Shown piece after piece: positions 1 to 8,233 of a stretch of DNA of 64,000 nucleotides; within the stretch, counting starts at the first letter, position 1; every line of letters starts with the position of its first letter. The notes under the pieces are model-generated. The model made no database searches. It had not been told where the DNA came from and saw only the letters and a list, made by a program, of their open reading frames with translations. Both the position numbers and the translations under genes were made by a program. The DNA is taken from positions 1-64,000 of the forward strand of contig JAWKLQ010000015.1 in NCBI GenBank assembly GCA_041392665.1. The letters run 5' to 3'. Source of the DNA: Flavilitoribacter sp020436695. Its GTDB lineage: Bacteria; Bacteroidota; Bacteroidia; Chitinophagales; Saprospiraceae.

Positions 1-89
1 GCCATCGGCTACCAGGAGATGATGAGCGAAATTTTCAAAACCTTGAGAAAAATTGGTTCATTTATTTCCGTCAAACTACCAGGAGAAGA
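1..89. other. left-edge noncoding stretch with a dispersed repeat copy
   Basis: No convincing gene is visible here. Bases 45-80 carry a copy, with a few changes, of a ~38-bp element found again at 45044-45081 and 57923-57960, and more loosely at 34459-34492. A short open plus-strand frame from base 1 to a TAG at 112-114 crosses the repeat. It could be the tail of a gene entering from the left, but nothing in it is recognisable. Confidence 0.4.
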
Positions 90-1529
90 CTATAGCGAGA
101 AATTCAACCGGTAGATGATGCTGATCTCCTGATCTCCACCGTTGGTGATCTCCCATTTGGGACCTTCCTGTAACAGACGGATAGCTTCTTCGTTCAGTCC
201 GGCTCCCGGACCCTGTAGGGCCTGAATATCTTTCAGGTCTCCGTTCGGCTGAATGGTGAAACGCAAAATAACCTCACCGGTAATGCCCTGGTTGAGTGCT
301 TCCTGTGGATAGCGCAATTTGCGTTGCAGATAGCGCTCAAAACGGCGGTAAGACACCATGGGTTGAGCGACATTGACATCCAATAAGGCACCGGTAACCT
401 GAGGATTGGCTCTTCCTTCATTTCCTGATAAGCTTATGGATTCCGCATGTTGAGCGATCGTGGCCGAAGATTCATCCAGGGTGACTTGCACAAAATTTCC
501 ATTTTCGGGTAGTGTGATCCGTTGGGGTGCAAAGCCGGTACGCTGAAACTCAAGTCGCTGTACACTGCTATCGAGCATGATCTGGTATTGTCCGTCCACG
601 TTAGTGATCGTTCCGACCCGGTCTCCGGGAGTGACTACCAGTACGCCGTTGAGCGGAGTACCTGCCGGATCCAGCACCTGTCCGTTGATGAGCCGGCTGC
701 CGATAGTAGATTCCAACTTGACCCCACCCAGCGTAATATCTGATACCGGAGGAGGTGGTGGCGGTGGTGCACTGGGATTGGTGAAAACCGGGCTGCTTCT
801 CTTCGCAGCCGGTTTGGGACTAGCCGTTAAGTCATCCTCTTTTTCTTCCTGTGTAACTGACAGTTCGGAACGGTTCAAAGTAGGAGGGATCGGCTCTAAC
901 CTCTCATCTTCAGCTTCTTCAGCAAAAGCCATTTGATCAGGTGGTATACTTTCCTTTGTTGTTACAGGTGTATTAGTGATTGCCGGAGGGCTTACCCGGG
1001 CTTCGTCAGCGGTCTGGCCGGGAGCTGGTATATCCAATTGAGTAGCATCGGGACGGATCTCTTCTACGACCGGTGGCCGGGCAGGGGCTTCCTCCTCGGC
1101 AGCTGTTGCAGTATTATCTTGCGCTACGGATTGCTCTTTTGGTTCGGCCTGGGCCAGTTCGCTGTAATTGGAGAGGTTAAGGTACCAGAATAAACCGACT
1201 GCCAACAAAATAGCCACCCCGGCCGCGATCCGGTAGGAAAAACCGATCACCGGCATTTTTTTCTTTTTGGCCCCGGGTTGAAGCCGTTCGCGTATGCGGT
1301 CCAGGCTGGCCTGATGATTGGCCTGGGGGAAACGGCGATAACCCTCCAGCGCTTCCTGCAAAAAGGGATCCTCTCCGGCCTGTTGGTCCAGATGTACCTC
1401 CTCTTTTCGGGTGATGTCGCCCGTTATCCAGCGACGTAGGGCGTCAACGATATTTTGATCGCGCTCATTCAAGGTCTTCAGCTTTGGCTTGTTTCTGCTC
1501 CAGACAGATTCGTAGATTACGCCGGCCAT
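90..1529 (-). CDS. membrane anti-sigma-like protein with carboxypeptidase-regulatory and TonB C-terminal domains
   Basis: The protein is 479 residues. A charged N-terminal part (about 20-90) looks like a cytoplasmic anti-sigma segment, and a single membrane helix lies near 100-117. A long Pro/Glu-rich linker follows. A carboxypeptidase D regulatory-like fold sits around 280-350, with the GQVLDPAGTPLNGV signature, and a TonB C-terminal domain at about 395-479 has the RYPQEALNQGITGEV motif. The listed ATG lies 65 bp inside the upstream sigma gene. A TTG about 20 codons in, next to the sigma stop, is an alternative start and would imply translational coupling. The context says it binds and controls the ECF sigma factor. 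The periplasmic TonB-like tail may sense or contact an outer-membrane receptor, which is inference. Confidence 0.75.
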   Translation of the reverse strand: MAGVIYESVWSRNKPKLKTLNERDQNIVDALRRWITGDITRKEEVHLDQQAGEDPFLQEALEGYRRFPQANHQASLDRIRERLQPGAKKKKMPVIGFSYRIAAGVAILLAVGLFWYLNLSNYSELAQAEPKEQSVAQDNTATAAEEEAPARPPVVEEIRPDATQLDIPAPGQTADEARVSPPAITNTPVTTKESIPPDQMAFAEEAEDERLEPIPPTLNRSELSVTQEEKEDDLTASPKPAAKRSSPVFTNPSAPPPPPPPVSDITLGGVKLESTIGSRLINGQVLDPAGTPLNGVLVVTPGDRVGTITNVDGQYQIMLDSSVQRLEFQRTGFAPQRITLPENGNFVQVTLDESSATIAQHAESISLSGNEGRANPQVTGALLDVNVAQPMVSYRRFERYLQRKLRYPQEALNQGITGEVILRFTIQPNGDLKDIQALQGPGAGLNEEAIRLLQEGPKWEITNGGDQEISIIYRLNFSL

Positions 1530-2055
1530 TTTGAATATAGGACCGGATCTTACCTACTTCATGGAGTTTCATCTCGGCAATTTCCTTATAGGATTTGCCC
1601 TCATAATAAAACAGCTTAATACAGCTCTTTTGTTGTGGGGATAAATCCCGAAGGCAGTCTTCTAAATGCCGCAGATGTCCATTTTCCGAGTATTCATCTA
1701 ATAGATGCCAGGAAGCTTCAGATTGCATAAATTCCGGTGCAACAGAAACTGCTTTATTCGATTTCTCCCGTCGCAACTGCATCAAGCAGTGGTTACGGGC
1801 AAAAGTGTACAACCAATTTTTGAAATGCTGGATGTCGTGCTCGGGAACTTTTACCAGTAGGGATTCGAAGATGGCCATTACTGCATCCTCAGCGAGGCCT
1901 TCGTCTCCCAGGTATTTCAGGCAAATACCGTACACCAGTTCCATGTGTCTTTCGTATGCTTTGCCCAGCCAGTCACTGTTCCCACTCCGCCGGAATTTCT
2001 CCAGCAGTTCCTGGTCGGAAAGGTCAGATGGTCGTGGACGAAAGATCCGAAGCAT
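1465..2055 (-). CDS. RNA polymerase ECF sigma factor
   Basis: This 196-residue protein has the two-domain sigma-70 layout. Region 2 spans about residues 10-100 (SDWLGKAYERHMELVYGIC, then FKNWLYTFARNHCL). Region 4 spans about 125-185, with the helix-turn-helix LSPQQKSCIKLFYYEGKSYK followed by an EIAE stretch. It should direct RNA polymerase to an alternative promoter set. The 3' end overlaps the anti-sigma-like gene, the normal arrangement for a sigma/anti-sigma pair. Length is typical for the family. Targets are unknown from this window; TonB receptor genes nearby are possible. Confidence 0.88.
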   Translation of the reverse strand: MLRIFRPRPSDLSDQELLEKFRRSGNSDWLGKAYERHMELVYGICLKYLGDEGLAEDAVMAIFESLLVKVPEHDIQHFKNWLYTFARNHCLMQLRREKSNKAVSVAPEFMQSEASWHLLDEYSENGHLRHLEDCLRDLSPQQKSCIKLFYYEGKSYKEIAEMKLHEVGKIRSYIQNGRRNLRICLEQKQAKAEDLE

Positions 2056-2379
2056 AAGATTGGGCGTGTTATACGTAACGGTGCCCGGTAAGCGTTGCCC
2101 GGTTTACGGCAAAATAAGGACAAAGCCGTTTCTTTGGATGGTTAAGCTTACGAACACAGCCTGTTTCTCCAAAGTTAGAATTTTTGCGCCAATTGGTGAA
2201 ATTTAGCTTTGAGACCGGCTTTTTTTGCTGTTAAAAGTGTACAAAACAGCTAAAATAGATACCACTCCCTCGATTATTTTCCCGTTAACTAAGTCATCTG
2301 CACCACTTACAACAGGCTATACACCACTTCCTAAAAACAGAAAAAACTTAGGCTCGCTTAAGCTTATATTTGTGTATAA

Positions 2380-2445
2380 GTTTTCTCATAGTATGTTTAA
2401 TTCTTCCTACACCTCTTTTCCCTTCGGGGTGTAGGATTTTTTTTT
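2380..2445 (+). ncRNA. candidate small RNA, copy 1 (head plus terminator)
   Basis: A TATATTTG box (2365-2372) fits the Bacteroidota -7 consensus TAnnTTTG. Seven bases later comes GTTTTCTCATAGTATGT (2380-2396). A hairpin follows (CCTACACC 2406-2413 with GGTGTAGG 2428-2435) and then a run of nine T. This predicts a transcript of about 65 nt. The head is identical in copy 2 and the stem differs by a compensatory base pair, so structure appears conserved. No -33 TTG element is evident. Function is unknown; a terminator with a conserved leader is the simpler alternative. Confidence 0.5.
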
Positions 2446-2696
2446 GCCCTAAGGTCAGGTGTCTGCTCTGTACGGACCACTTCTCAAAGCAGTAAAATTC
2501 CAACCAATAGTTTCCCTTTACTTTCCCTGCTATTTGCCTCAAACAAGTAGAAGCTTCCGTTTCCTCCTACTTTTGCACATTCCTCTTTTTTTTACAATAC
2601 GTTTCCTAATTGAAATGTGCCACAACAGCCGGGGCTTATGCCACTGCGTAAAAGACAGATGAAAGAGCTCTTTATTTACCTATTTTTGAATCGTGT

Positions 2697-2763
2697 AGTT
2701 TTCTCATAGTATGTAATACGCTCCTATACCCGAGAGCCTCCCCTGGTATAGGAGTTTTTTTTT
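2697..2763 (+). ncRNA. candidate small RNA, copy 2 (head plus terminator)
   Basis: This has the same layout as copy 1. A TATTTTTG box (2681-2688) is followed after nine bases by GTTTTCTCATAGTATGT (2698-2714). A ten-base-pair stem follows (CTCCTATACC 2721-2730 with GGTATAGGAG 2745-2754), then nine T. The stem shows a C-G to T-A exchange on both arms relative to copy 1. Another promoter-like box, TACTTTTG at 2568-2575, would give a longer ~185-nt transcript ending at the same terminator. Confidence 0.5.
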
Positions 2764-3070
2764 GATACTATGATACTACGATGCTGAGATGGGGTCATGT
2801 GTAAGGGACTACGACTTTATTCCTGCACCACGAGCTCTTTTGATACTACGATGCTATGACACTGGGATGCTGTGATGGGGTAATGTGCACTAGACGAGGA
2901 TAAAATCATTGCACCACCAGACCTTTTGACGGCATGATGTTGCTGTGATGAAGAATGCACACTTGAAAGCAGCGGTATCAGCGCCCTATGTGCCCTCATA
3001 TTCGTAGCAAACACTTAATAGTAAGCACGCTCACAACCGCATCACAGGATCACAGAATTACAACATCACA
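2763..3070. repeat. degenerate direct repeats
   Basis: Two related units can be aligned, one starting near 2763 and the other near 2839. Each opens with GATACTACGATGCT, passes through GATGGGGT and an ATGTG word, and ends with a TGCACCAC word followed by a T run. A third, weaker unit begins near 2928. The last stretch repeats CACAGGATCACAG twice within 40 bp. No coding role is apparent. Confidence 0.55.
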
Positions 3071-3073
3071 GGA

Positions 3074-4150
3074 TCACAGAAAATCCATCCCGTATTCCTC
3101 CTTCACTCTGGCGGTCAGTGCTTTAATTTCCTGTTCGCGGTTCTTCGGATAGATCAGTAGAATATCTCCCTCGTCCACTACGATAAAGTCATCCAGTCCG
3201 CCGATCACGGCCAGTTTGTCGGGACTGATACGGATGAGACTGTTGTGGGTGTCATGAGCGATCACTTTCCGGCCGCTGATCAGATTGCCTTCCTCATCTT
3301 TATCACTTTCACTGTGCAATGATGCCCAGGTACCGAGATCACTCCAGCCGAAAGACGAAGGAATGGTATAGATGTTATCGGCCTTTTCCATGATGGCGTA
3401 ATCTACTGAAATACTTGGCGTTGTAGGGTAGTGCTCATCAATAAAAGCCTGCTCTCCGGAGGTATTGAACTGGTCTTTACCGGCCGATAAAATATCGTAG
3501 ATCTCCACCGCATTATTCTGAAAAGCATCCAGCAGTGTTTTTACCCGCCAAACGAAAATGCCCGCATTCCACAAGTACTCACCGGTAGCGAGGAATTCCT
3601 TGGCCCGTTCCAGATTGGGTTTTTCCGTGAACTGACGGACTTTTTTGATCTCGCCATCATTGTTTTCATAGCGAATGTACCCATACCCGGTATCGGGGCG
3701 GGTAGGGCGGATGCCCAGGGTAAGCAGGGCATCATTGGCAGCGGTAAAAGCCAGACCTTTGCGCAATGTGTCCAGGAAGCTGATCTCACTGAGGATGATA
3801 TGATCGGAAGGAGCCACGATCAGATTGGCTTCCGGATCGAGGGCCTGCAGTTTGAGGGCAGTATAGGCAATGCAGGGAGCTGTGTTATTGCGAGACGGTT
3901 CACACAGGATCTGATTGTCCGTCAGTTCCGGCAGGTGCTCTTTCACCAGTTGTTTGTAGATCTTATTGGTGACAATGAAAATATTTTCGGCCGGGCAAAG
4001 CGGAAGAAAACGTTCGAAAGTGAGCCGGATCAATGATTTTCCGGTGTTCATGACATCGAGAAACTGCTTGGGACGTGCTTCCCGACTGGCCGGCCAAAAA
4101 CGGGAGCCGACACCGCCAGCCATGATGGCGACATAGGTGTGATTGTTCAT
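3074..4150 (-). CDS. manC: mannose-1-phosphate guanylyltransferase
   Basis: This 358-residue cytosolic enzyme should make GDP-mannose from mannose-1-phosphate and GTP for surface polysaccharides. The N-terminal nucleotidyltransferase signature is clear (AIMAGGVGSRFWPASRE followed by PKQFL, residues 9-29). Other family motifs are present: SRNNTAPCIAYTAL (85-98), APSDHII (113-119), GYGYIRYE and FTEKP. It ends soon after the left-handed-helix part, so it is the short single-function form without a fused phosphomannose isomerase domain. It starts at the ATG directly ahead of the motif. No partner pathway genes are adjacent. Confidence 0.9.
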   Translation of the reverse strand: MNNHTYVAIMAGGVGSRFWPASREARPKQFLDVMNTGKSLIRLTFERFLPLCPAENIFIVTNKIYKQLVKEHLPELTDNQILCEPSRNNTAPCIAYTALKLQALDPEANLIVAPSDHIILSEISFLDTLRKGLAFTAANDALLTLGIRPTRPDTGYGYIRYENNDGEIKKVRQFTEKPNLERAKEFLATGEYLWNAGIFVWRVKTLLDAFQNNAVEIYDILSAGKDQFNTSGEQAFIDEHYPTTPSISVDYAIMEKADNIYTIPSSFGWSDLGTWASLHSESDKDEEGNLISGRKVIAHDTHNSLIRISPDKLAVIGGLDDFIVVDEGDILLIYPKNREQEIKALTARVKEEYGMDFL

Positions 4151-4422
4151 CGGTTTTTAATTGTTTTTAGAAAATTTTACGGAGCCTGGGATAGCTTGTT
4201 TCAAATTAGCATTGTTGATGGATACAAAGATATATATAGTTGGAGCAGAAAAAACCGTGAGGACTGGATAAAGCATCAGAGAGTACAAAGGAATGTAAAC
4301 AAAATATTTATAAATAAAATTTTTTCAATAAAAATTAAAAAAAGTCCTTCATTCTGCAACTTTTTCACCTATTTATTTGTCATTACAGTTCATAGCCAAT
4401 GTTATTGCAAATCACCTGACTT

Positions 4423-6855
4423 ATGAAACGAACTGTACTTTCAGCGCTGCTGGCAGCATTTGCTGTCATTGCGGTAGCGCAAACCACTCGTCTGAGCGGG
4501 ATCCTCACCGATAATTCCGGAGCCACTATTCCCTTTGCCAATGTCATCTTGTATCAGCAGACCGATAGCGTGCTGGTCAAAGTAGAGACCACTGACGAAG
4601 CCGGCACCTTTGTGTTTCGCAACATTTCGGCCGGCACTTATCGCCTGCAAGCTTCCTACGTCGGATTTGCCGACCTGAACCGTAATGATATCACCCTTAC
4701 GGCAGGGGCGGAGCTTGAACTTGGAACACTTGCTCTGGCTCCCCAGGCCATTGAGCTGGAGACCGCAACGATCAAGGCGCAGCGCGTACTGGTGGAAGTG
4801 AAACCTGATCGCACGGTATTTAATGTAGAAGGAACCATCAACAGCGCCGGTGGCGATGGGATGTCTCTTTTGCGCAAGGCGCCCGGAGTAACCGTCGACA
4901 ATAATGATAACATCAATGTGCTCGGCCGGGCCGGTGTGCTGCTCTATGTAGATGGCAAACGCCTGCCGCTGACCGGCCAGGATTTAACCAATTATCTACA
5001 GAATCTATCGGCGGAACAGATTGACCGTATCGACATCATCACTAATCCCGGTGCACGTTACGAAGCCGAAGGTAATGCCGGGATCATCGATATCCGGCTC
5101 AAACGCGATAAAAGCATGGGGGCAAATGGTTCGGTCAACCTGTCGGCCAGCCAGGGAAAATACAACCGGACCAGTCTTAACGCCAGTGGGAACTATCGAA
5201 ATAAAGCCCTGAGCCTGTTTACTACCATAGGAGCAACCGATGGGCACGTATTCAACAAAATAGATTTCCTGAGTTATCAGAACGGCCTGCTGATCAACGA
5301 GATCGATCACATTTTCAACGGCTGGCAGAACGCCAATATTCGCTTCGGCGCTGATCTTTTCCTGGGTAAACACCATACCTTGGGGGCCCTGATCACCGCC
5401 AATGCATTAAATGGCGAACGACGCATTCATAACCGGATGACAATTGGCAAACAAACTACACCCGGACAAACAGATAGTATCCTGATCGCCAACAACTTCT
5501 CCGACAATACCATACGTCAGAGTACCTACAACCTGAACTATCGCTTTGATAATGGTCAGGGGCAGACATTGAACATCGACGCCGACTATGGCCGCTATCG
5601 CACGACCTCCGAACGCCTGCAACCCAATCGGTACTACGATGCCGGAGAGCAGGTACTACTCACTGAGATCACCAATTATTTTGATACTCCGACCGATATT
5701 GATATTTACACGTTGAAACTGGATTACAACCTGAACTGGCTGGGAGGCAAACTGGGCATCGGTGGTAAACTCAGCCAGGTTATTACCGATAATAACTTCC
5801 AGTTCTTCGATGTAATTGAAAATACGAACGAGTTTAATGATATAAGATCCAATCGTTTTGAATACGATGAAAAGGTATATGCCGGCTATTTTAGCTACGA
5901 CCGGCCTCTGGGCAAAAAATGGAACTTTACCCTGGGACTCCGGGCCGAGCAAACCGATGCCACCGGCGATCTGCAGGCTTACCGGGCTGAACTCCAGGAG
6001 CCACCGGTTGAACTGAATTACCTCAATTGGTTTCCGAATGCAGGCCTTACCTGGCAATTGGCTCCGCAACACATGCTGGCCCTGGCCTATGGCCGACGGA
6101 TCAATCGCCCGGATTACAACGTACTCAATCCGTTTAACAACCAGCTCAGCGAGTTATCATACGAAAAAGGCAATCCATTTTTACAGCCGGAGATCGTCAA
6201 TAATCTGGAATTGGGCTATACGCTGGCCTATCGCTATAATTTCAAGCTCGCTTACAGTCGTACTACCAACCAGATCACCCGCCTGATCGCTCCGGATGAT
6301 ATCGACCCTCGTGCCAGTTTTATCACCTGGGATAACCTGGCCGAACAAAAGATCTACAGCCTGAATATCAGTGCTCCGGTACAGGTGCGCAAGGGCTGGA
6401 ATGCCTATTTTAACCTGAGCGGATCACATCTGGACAATCAGGCCGACTACGGAAATGGTGCAGTAGTGGATGTACAGGCCTGGACCTACAATATTTTTCA
6501 GCAACATACCATCGATCTTCCGGCCGGTTTTAAAGGCGAGATCTCCGGCTGGTTCAGTGGTCCGGGCGTCTGGGGAGGCGTTTTCCGGTACGAGACCAGC
6601 TGGAGCCTGGATCTGGGGCTGCAGCGTAAATTTCTGGAAGACCGGCTCAATGCTAAACTCAGCGTAAGTGATCTGTTCTACCAAAGTGGCTGGGATGGTT
6701 ACAGTGAATTCAACGGCCTGTATTCTGTCGGTGGCGGCCGTTGGGACAGCCGCCGGGTGGCACTTAGCCTGAGCTATAATTTCGGTAACGAGAATGTGAA
6801 AAGTCGCCGTCGGAAAACCGGACTGGAAGAGGAAAGTAACCGGCTGGGAGAATAG
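4423..6855 (+). CDS. TonB-dependent outer-membrane beta-barrel receptor
   Basis: The protein is 810 residues with a signal peptide (1-19, ending AVAQ). A carboxypeptidase-regulatory-like domain covers about 22-100 (LSGILTDNSGATIPFANVIL). A plug-type domain at about 120-230 contains VLLYVDGKRLPL and ITNPGARYEAEGNAGIIDIR. A long outer-membrane barrel of the OMP_b-brl_3 type follows. Such proteins import substrates across the outer membrane with TonB/ExbBD energy, though the ligand cannot be read from sequence. No SusD partner is beside it, so it is a stand-alone receptor and not a SusC. Its tail (KSRRRKTGLEEESNRLGE) is a basic extension past the barrel. Confidence 0.85.
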   Translation: MKRTVLSALLAAFAVIAVAQTTRLSGILTDNSGATIPFANVILYQQTDSVLVKVETTDEAGTFVFRNISAGTYRLQASYVGFADLNRNDITLTAGAELELGTLALAPQAIELETATIKAQRVLVEVKPDRTVFNVEGTINSAGGDGMSLLRKAPGVTVDNNDNINVLGRAGVLLYVDGKRLPLTGQDLTNYLQNLSAEQIDRIDIITNPGARYEAEGNAGIIDIRLKRDKSMGANGSVNLSASQGKYNRTSLNASGNYRNKALSLFTTIGATDGHVFNKIDFLSYQNGLLINEIDHIFNGWQNANIRFGADLFLGKHHTLGALITANALNGERRIHNRMTIGKQTTPGQTDSILIANNFSDNTIRQSTYNLNYRFDNGQGQTLNIDADYGRYRTTSERLQPNRYYDAGEQVLLTEITNYFDTPTDIDIYTLKLDYNLNWLGGKLGIGGKLSQVITDNNFQFFDVIENTNEFNDIRSNRFEYDEKVYAGYFSYDRPLGKKWNFTLGLRAEQTDATGDLQAYRAELQEPPVELNYLNWFPNAGLTWQLAPQHMLALAYGRRINRPDYNVLNPFNNQLSELSYEKGNPFLQPEIVNNLELGYTLAYRYNFKLAYSRTTNQITRLIAPDDIDPRASFITWDNLAEQKIYSLNISAPVQVRKGWNAYFNLSGSHLDNQADYGNGAVVDVQAWTYNIFQQHTIDLPAGFKGEISGWFSGPGVWGGVFRYETSWSLDLGLQRKFLEDRLNAKLSVSDLFYQSGWDGYSEFNGLYSVGGGRWDSRRVALSLSYNFGNENVKSRRRKTGLEEESNRLGE

Positions 6856-6865
6856 TGAAGCGGGC

Positions 6866-6894
6866 AAAAAAAAGCCGCGTTGTTCACGCGGCTT
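6866..6894 (-). terminator. rho-independent terminator for the minus-strand gene at 6952-7554
   Basis: Arms AAGCCGCG (6872-6879) and CGCGGCTT (6887-6894) enclose a seven-base loop. On the minus strand the stem is followed by eight T (the A run at 6866-6873). It lies about 57 bp past the stop of the small secreted-protein gene and just after the convergent receptor gene. Confidence 0.8.
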
Positions 6895-6951
6895 CAAAAA
6901 TCCTTCAACAAAATTATGGAACCCCTTTATGGGAAATCTTGACCAACTGTA

Positions 6952-7554
6952 TTAATCGATAGTTACAGTTTGGAAATAACTTTTGAAATCGGTATTTACC
7001 ACTACATTGTAATCGCCTTTTGGCAAACTGTCCAGATTGTAGCGGCGCTCTACCTTGATGACGTTGTCGAAATCCTCTTCGAAAACCAGACCGTTGTGTT
7101 GATCATAGATGGAGATCTGAACATCGGTCATTTTGCCCCGGAAGTAAGAAACGTCAAGTTTGGTTTTGTTTGTCAGCACGACCGGTGCAAAATAAACCGA
7201 GCGTTTGTTCGTGTCCATTTCCACACCTTCGTAAGTCAGTTCGATAGGTTGAACAATATCGCGATTGTTGGTGGTAATGACCAGTTCGTAATCACCGACG
7301 GGGAGATCAGACATATTGAAGATCTTTCCGTAGTGATTTTTATCCACGCTTTCCTGCAGCAATGCTACACCAAAGGCGTCGTACAGGGTAACCGTAGTAG
7401 CACCGGCATCGATGTTGGTCAGTTCGAGTGTGAACTTTCTGGCATCGGCCATAGTAGCAATACGGATGTCGGGATTGGTATTATTGGCGTAAGTAGTCAG
7501 GCCCAGACCGAGTAATACTATGGCCAGACACATTCTTTTCATTAGATCCTTCAT
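6952..7554 (-). CDS. secreted protein with two tandem beta-sandwich-like repeats
   Basis: The 200-residue product starts with a signal peptide ending TTYANN. The ATG at codon 5 (7542), giving MKRMCLAIVLLGLGLTTYA, is the likelier start. The mature part has two similar halves of about 85 residues. Each contains a phrase of the form VTLYDAFGVALLQESVDKNH or VQISIYDQHNGLVFEEDFDN, and ends in LPVGDYELVITTNN or LPKGDYNVVVNTD. These resemble the beta-sandwich of type IX sorting domains, but the usual C-terminal motif is absent. No enzymatic motif is seen. A strong terminator follows, and palindromes lie upstream at 7663-7777. Confidence 0.65.
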   Translation of the reverse strand: MKDLMKRMCLAIVLLGLGLTTYANNTNPDIRIATMADARKFTLELTNIDAGATTVTLYDAFGVALLQESVDKNHYGKIFNMSDLPVGDYELVITTNNRDIVQPIELTYEGVEMDTNKRSVYFAPVVLTNKTKLDVSYFRGKMTDVQISIYDQHNGLVFEEDFDNVIKVERRYNLDSLPKGDYNVVVNTDFKSYFQTVTID

Positions 7555-7662
7555 AATAACAGTGTTTTAACCTGCTGTGGCAGGCAGGTTTTCATTTTTA
7601 ATCCTTCTAAAATCGGTCAATGATCATTTTCCTTTGGTTGACAGGACAAAGATGCATGAAAA

Positions 7663-7678
7663 TAGACCGACCGGTCTA
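7663..7678. promoter_or_regulatory. TetR-type operator-like palindrome
   Basis: TAGACCGACCGGTCTA is symmetric except at the centre. It matches the TAGACCnnnnGGTCTA form known for NemR-class TetR repressors. It lies about 110 bp upstream of the minus-strand secreted-protein gene. No TetR gene is in the window. Confidence 0.45.
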
Positions 7679-7723
7679 CCATCCTTTTGATCAATACTTG
7701 TGCTAAATTACCAATCATAATGG

Positions 7724-7777
7724 ATTGACATGCTATTAATGTCAATATAGTATCATTTGTGTCCAAATTAAATTTGG
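7724..7777. promoter_or_regulatory. two further inverted repeats
   Basis: ATTGACAT (7724-7731) pairs with ATGTCAAT (7739-7746) across seven bases. CCAAATTAAATTTGG (7763-7777) is a perfect odd-length palindrome. Both look like binding sites for dimeric regulators. Confidence 0.35.
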
Positions 7778-8181
7778 CAACCTCTTTTTTGGGAAAATTC
7801 AATGGGGGTATTCAAACTATAATGTACTGTTTATTCTTTTCCAAAAAATCATGTTGAAAAACGAAACCTGAAGGGCATGAATCCAGTTAAAATAGGATAA
7901 TTCGAATAGTTGCCGGAAGTGTCTTTTGTTTAGAAGTAAAGATCTACATCTCAAAACCGATGTCATAAGAAAGTCTCTGGGATAGTGATGATGAATATCA
8001 TAGCTGCAAACCAGAGTTTTATATTATGAAAATTTTGTTATTTGTTATTTCTTTTGTTTTTTTGCGGCGTCTACAAACCATTTCCTCCCCCCTCTATACA
8101 GATTCAATATTACCTATTCCAACATTCCAACACTCTGTTTGAGCTTTTATGAGGCATACTGCTTGAATTAAAAACTGATTT

Positions 8182-8195
8182 TGTCCGTACGGACA
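8182..8195. promoter_or_regulatory. perfect 14-bp palindrome upstream of the cytochrome c peroxidase
   Basis: TGTCCGTACGGACA ends 38 bp before the ATG at 8234, a position suited to an operator. The binding protein is unknown. Confidence 0.45.
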
Positions 8196-8233
8196 GAACT
8201 GAAGATCCCATAACATTGCTAAGTTAATATGCC

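Larger units (their letters stand above)
2056..3073. other. 1-kb gene-free spacer with twin RNA candidates and degenerate repeats
   Basis: No convincing coding frame exists between the sigma factor and manC, both on the minus strand. The left half holds two plus-strand units made of a TAnnTTTG box, a shared 17-nt head and a terminator hairpin, described separately. From about 2763 to 3070 the sequence becomes a set of degenerate repeats built on words such as GATACTACGATGCT and ATCACAGGATCACAG. The 65-codon minus frame across these repeats has no protein-like composition. Confidence 0.6.
7555..8233. other. 679-bp divergent spacer rich in palindromes
   Basis: This spacer separates two divergent genes. 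It contains four palindromes, annotated separately: a TetR-type box (7663-7678), an ATTGACAT inverted repeat (7724-7746), CCAAATTAAATTTGG (7763-7777) and TGTCCGTACGGACA (8182-8195). The remainder is AT-rich. A 61-codon minus frame (7617-7802) crosses three of the palindromes and does not look like a protein. Confidence 0.6.

Noticed and set aside
1..114. 3' end of a plus-strand gene entering from the left edge
   Set aside because: The frame is open but short, crosses a dispersed repeat and overlaps the end of the opposite gene; evidence is too weak to call it.
2817..3014. 65-codon minus-strand frame near manC
   Set aside because: It is a translation of the degenerate intergenic repeats, with biased, low-complexity composition.
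2763..3070. possible CRISPR array
   Set aside because: The units are too degenerate, irregular in length and lack constant repeats and unique spacers; no cas gene is present.
7617..7802. 61-codon minus-strand frame in the palindrome-rich spacer
   Set aside because: It spans three operator-like palindromes, lacks any protein-like pattern and has no ribosome binding context.
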